Positions 44,584-44,627 of a stretch of 44,627 nt of DNA are shown in pieces (position 1 is the stretch's first letter; every line of letters starts with the position of its first letter). The stretch is from an uncultured Granulosicoccaceae bacterium. GTDB lineage: Bacteria > Pseudomonadota > Gammaproteobacteria > Granulosicoccales > Granulosicoccaceae. The notes under the pieces are model-generated. The model was not told the origin of the DNA. It searched no databases and saw nothing but the letters and a program-made list of their open reading frames with translations. The position numbers and the translations under genes were made by a program. Location: the NCBI GenBank assembly GCA_937923745.1, contig CALDUO010000024.1, positions 1 through 44,627 on the forward strand, read 5' to 3'.

Positions 44584-44627
44584 TTACACTCCCAATTTGT
44601 CGCGAAGGCCGTACCACCAGGACCCGA
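44584..44627 (-). CDS. C-terminal tail of a second PuuB-like oxidoreductase, cut by the window edge
   Basis: The last 13 codons before the window edge read GSWWYGLRDKLGV and a TAA stop at 44586-44584. This parallels the ending TWYALRDKLG of the FAD oxidase at 41111-42442. The gene is the first visible member of the operon, three bases before the amidotransferase start. Identity rests on this short tail plus context. Confidence 0.65.
   Translation of the reverse strand, partial: GSWWYGLRDKLGV

Overview
The window is a stretch of gammaproteobacterial chromosome of moderate GC content. The best taxonomic evidence is gene order: a divergent rhlB / trxA-rho block, glnE followed by ilvE and a small CHCC zinc-finger gene, and a Gram-negative envelope block (lpxL, waaA, Kdo kinase, tolC). 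No genus can be assigned from sequence reading alone. I saw no phage, insertion sequence, CRISPR array, rRNA or tRNA gene.

Layout. 1-5300: end of trkA and trkH (K+ uptake), a SAM methyltransferase, a small-molecule kinase-like phosphotransferase, a TPR protein and a molybdopterin-fold protein. 5700-7750: a hotdog-fold protein and a fatty acid desaturase. 8150-12950: a large SAM/class III cyclase/AAA/TPR signalling protein and an orphan ABC ATPase. 13000-17550: nitrogen and amino-acid metabolism (glnE, ilvE). 17780-23650: envelope genes (Kdo kinase, waaA, lpxL, tolC) and an isoaspartyl methyltransferase-like protein. 24000-29950: cold-shock protein, rhlB, trxA and rho, with a 2-kb non-coding gap between trxA and rho. 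29940-34460: purD and two MFS transporters. 34470-36710: a guanidino ureohydrolase and an AruH-like aminotransferase, forming a probable operon with the second MFS gene. 36700-40840: a TraF-like outer-membrane protein, a class V aminotransferase, a TerB-like protein and a LysM protein. 41110-44627: a gamma-glutamyl-polyamine cluster (oxidase, glutamine synthetase-like ligase, glutamine amidotransferase and the tail of a second oxidase).

Metabolic theme of the right third: the ureohydrolase/AruH-like pair would turn arginine via 4-guanidinobutyrate into GABA, and the gamma-glutamyl-polyamine genes would turn putrescine into GABA. Other steps (decarboxylase, aldehyde dehydrogenase, GABA transaminase) lie outside the window.

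The most unusual property is not a gene. Most longer intergenic gaps contain a degenerate tandem array whose unit is usually 12-15 bp (extremes 6 to 36), with few copies and a sequence private to each array. Arrays in non-coding DNA are mostly 13 or 14 bp. The clear ones inside genes (waaA, lpxL) are 15 bp and keep the reading frame, where they form low-complexity linkers in otherwise conserved enzymes. This looks like a genome-wide process of local short duplication, and it inflates several spurious open reading frames and false N-terminal extensions.
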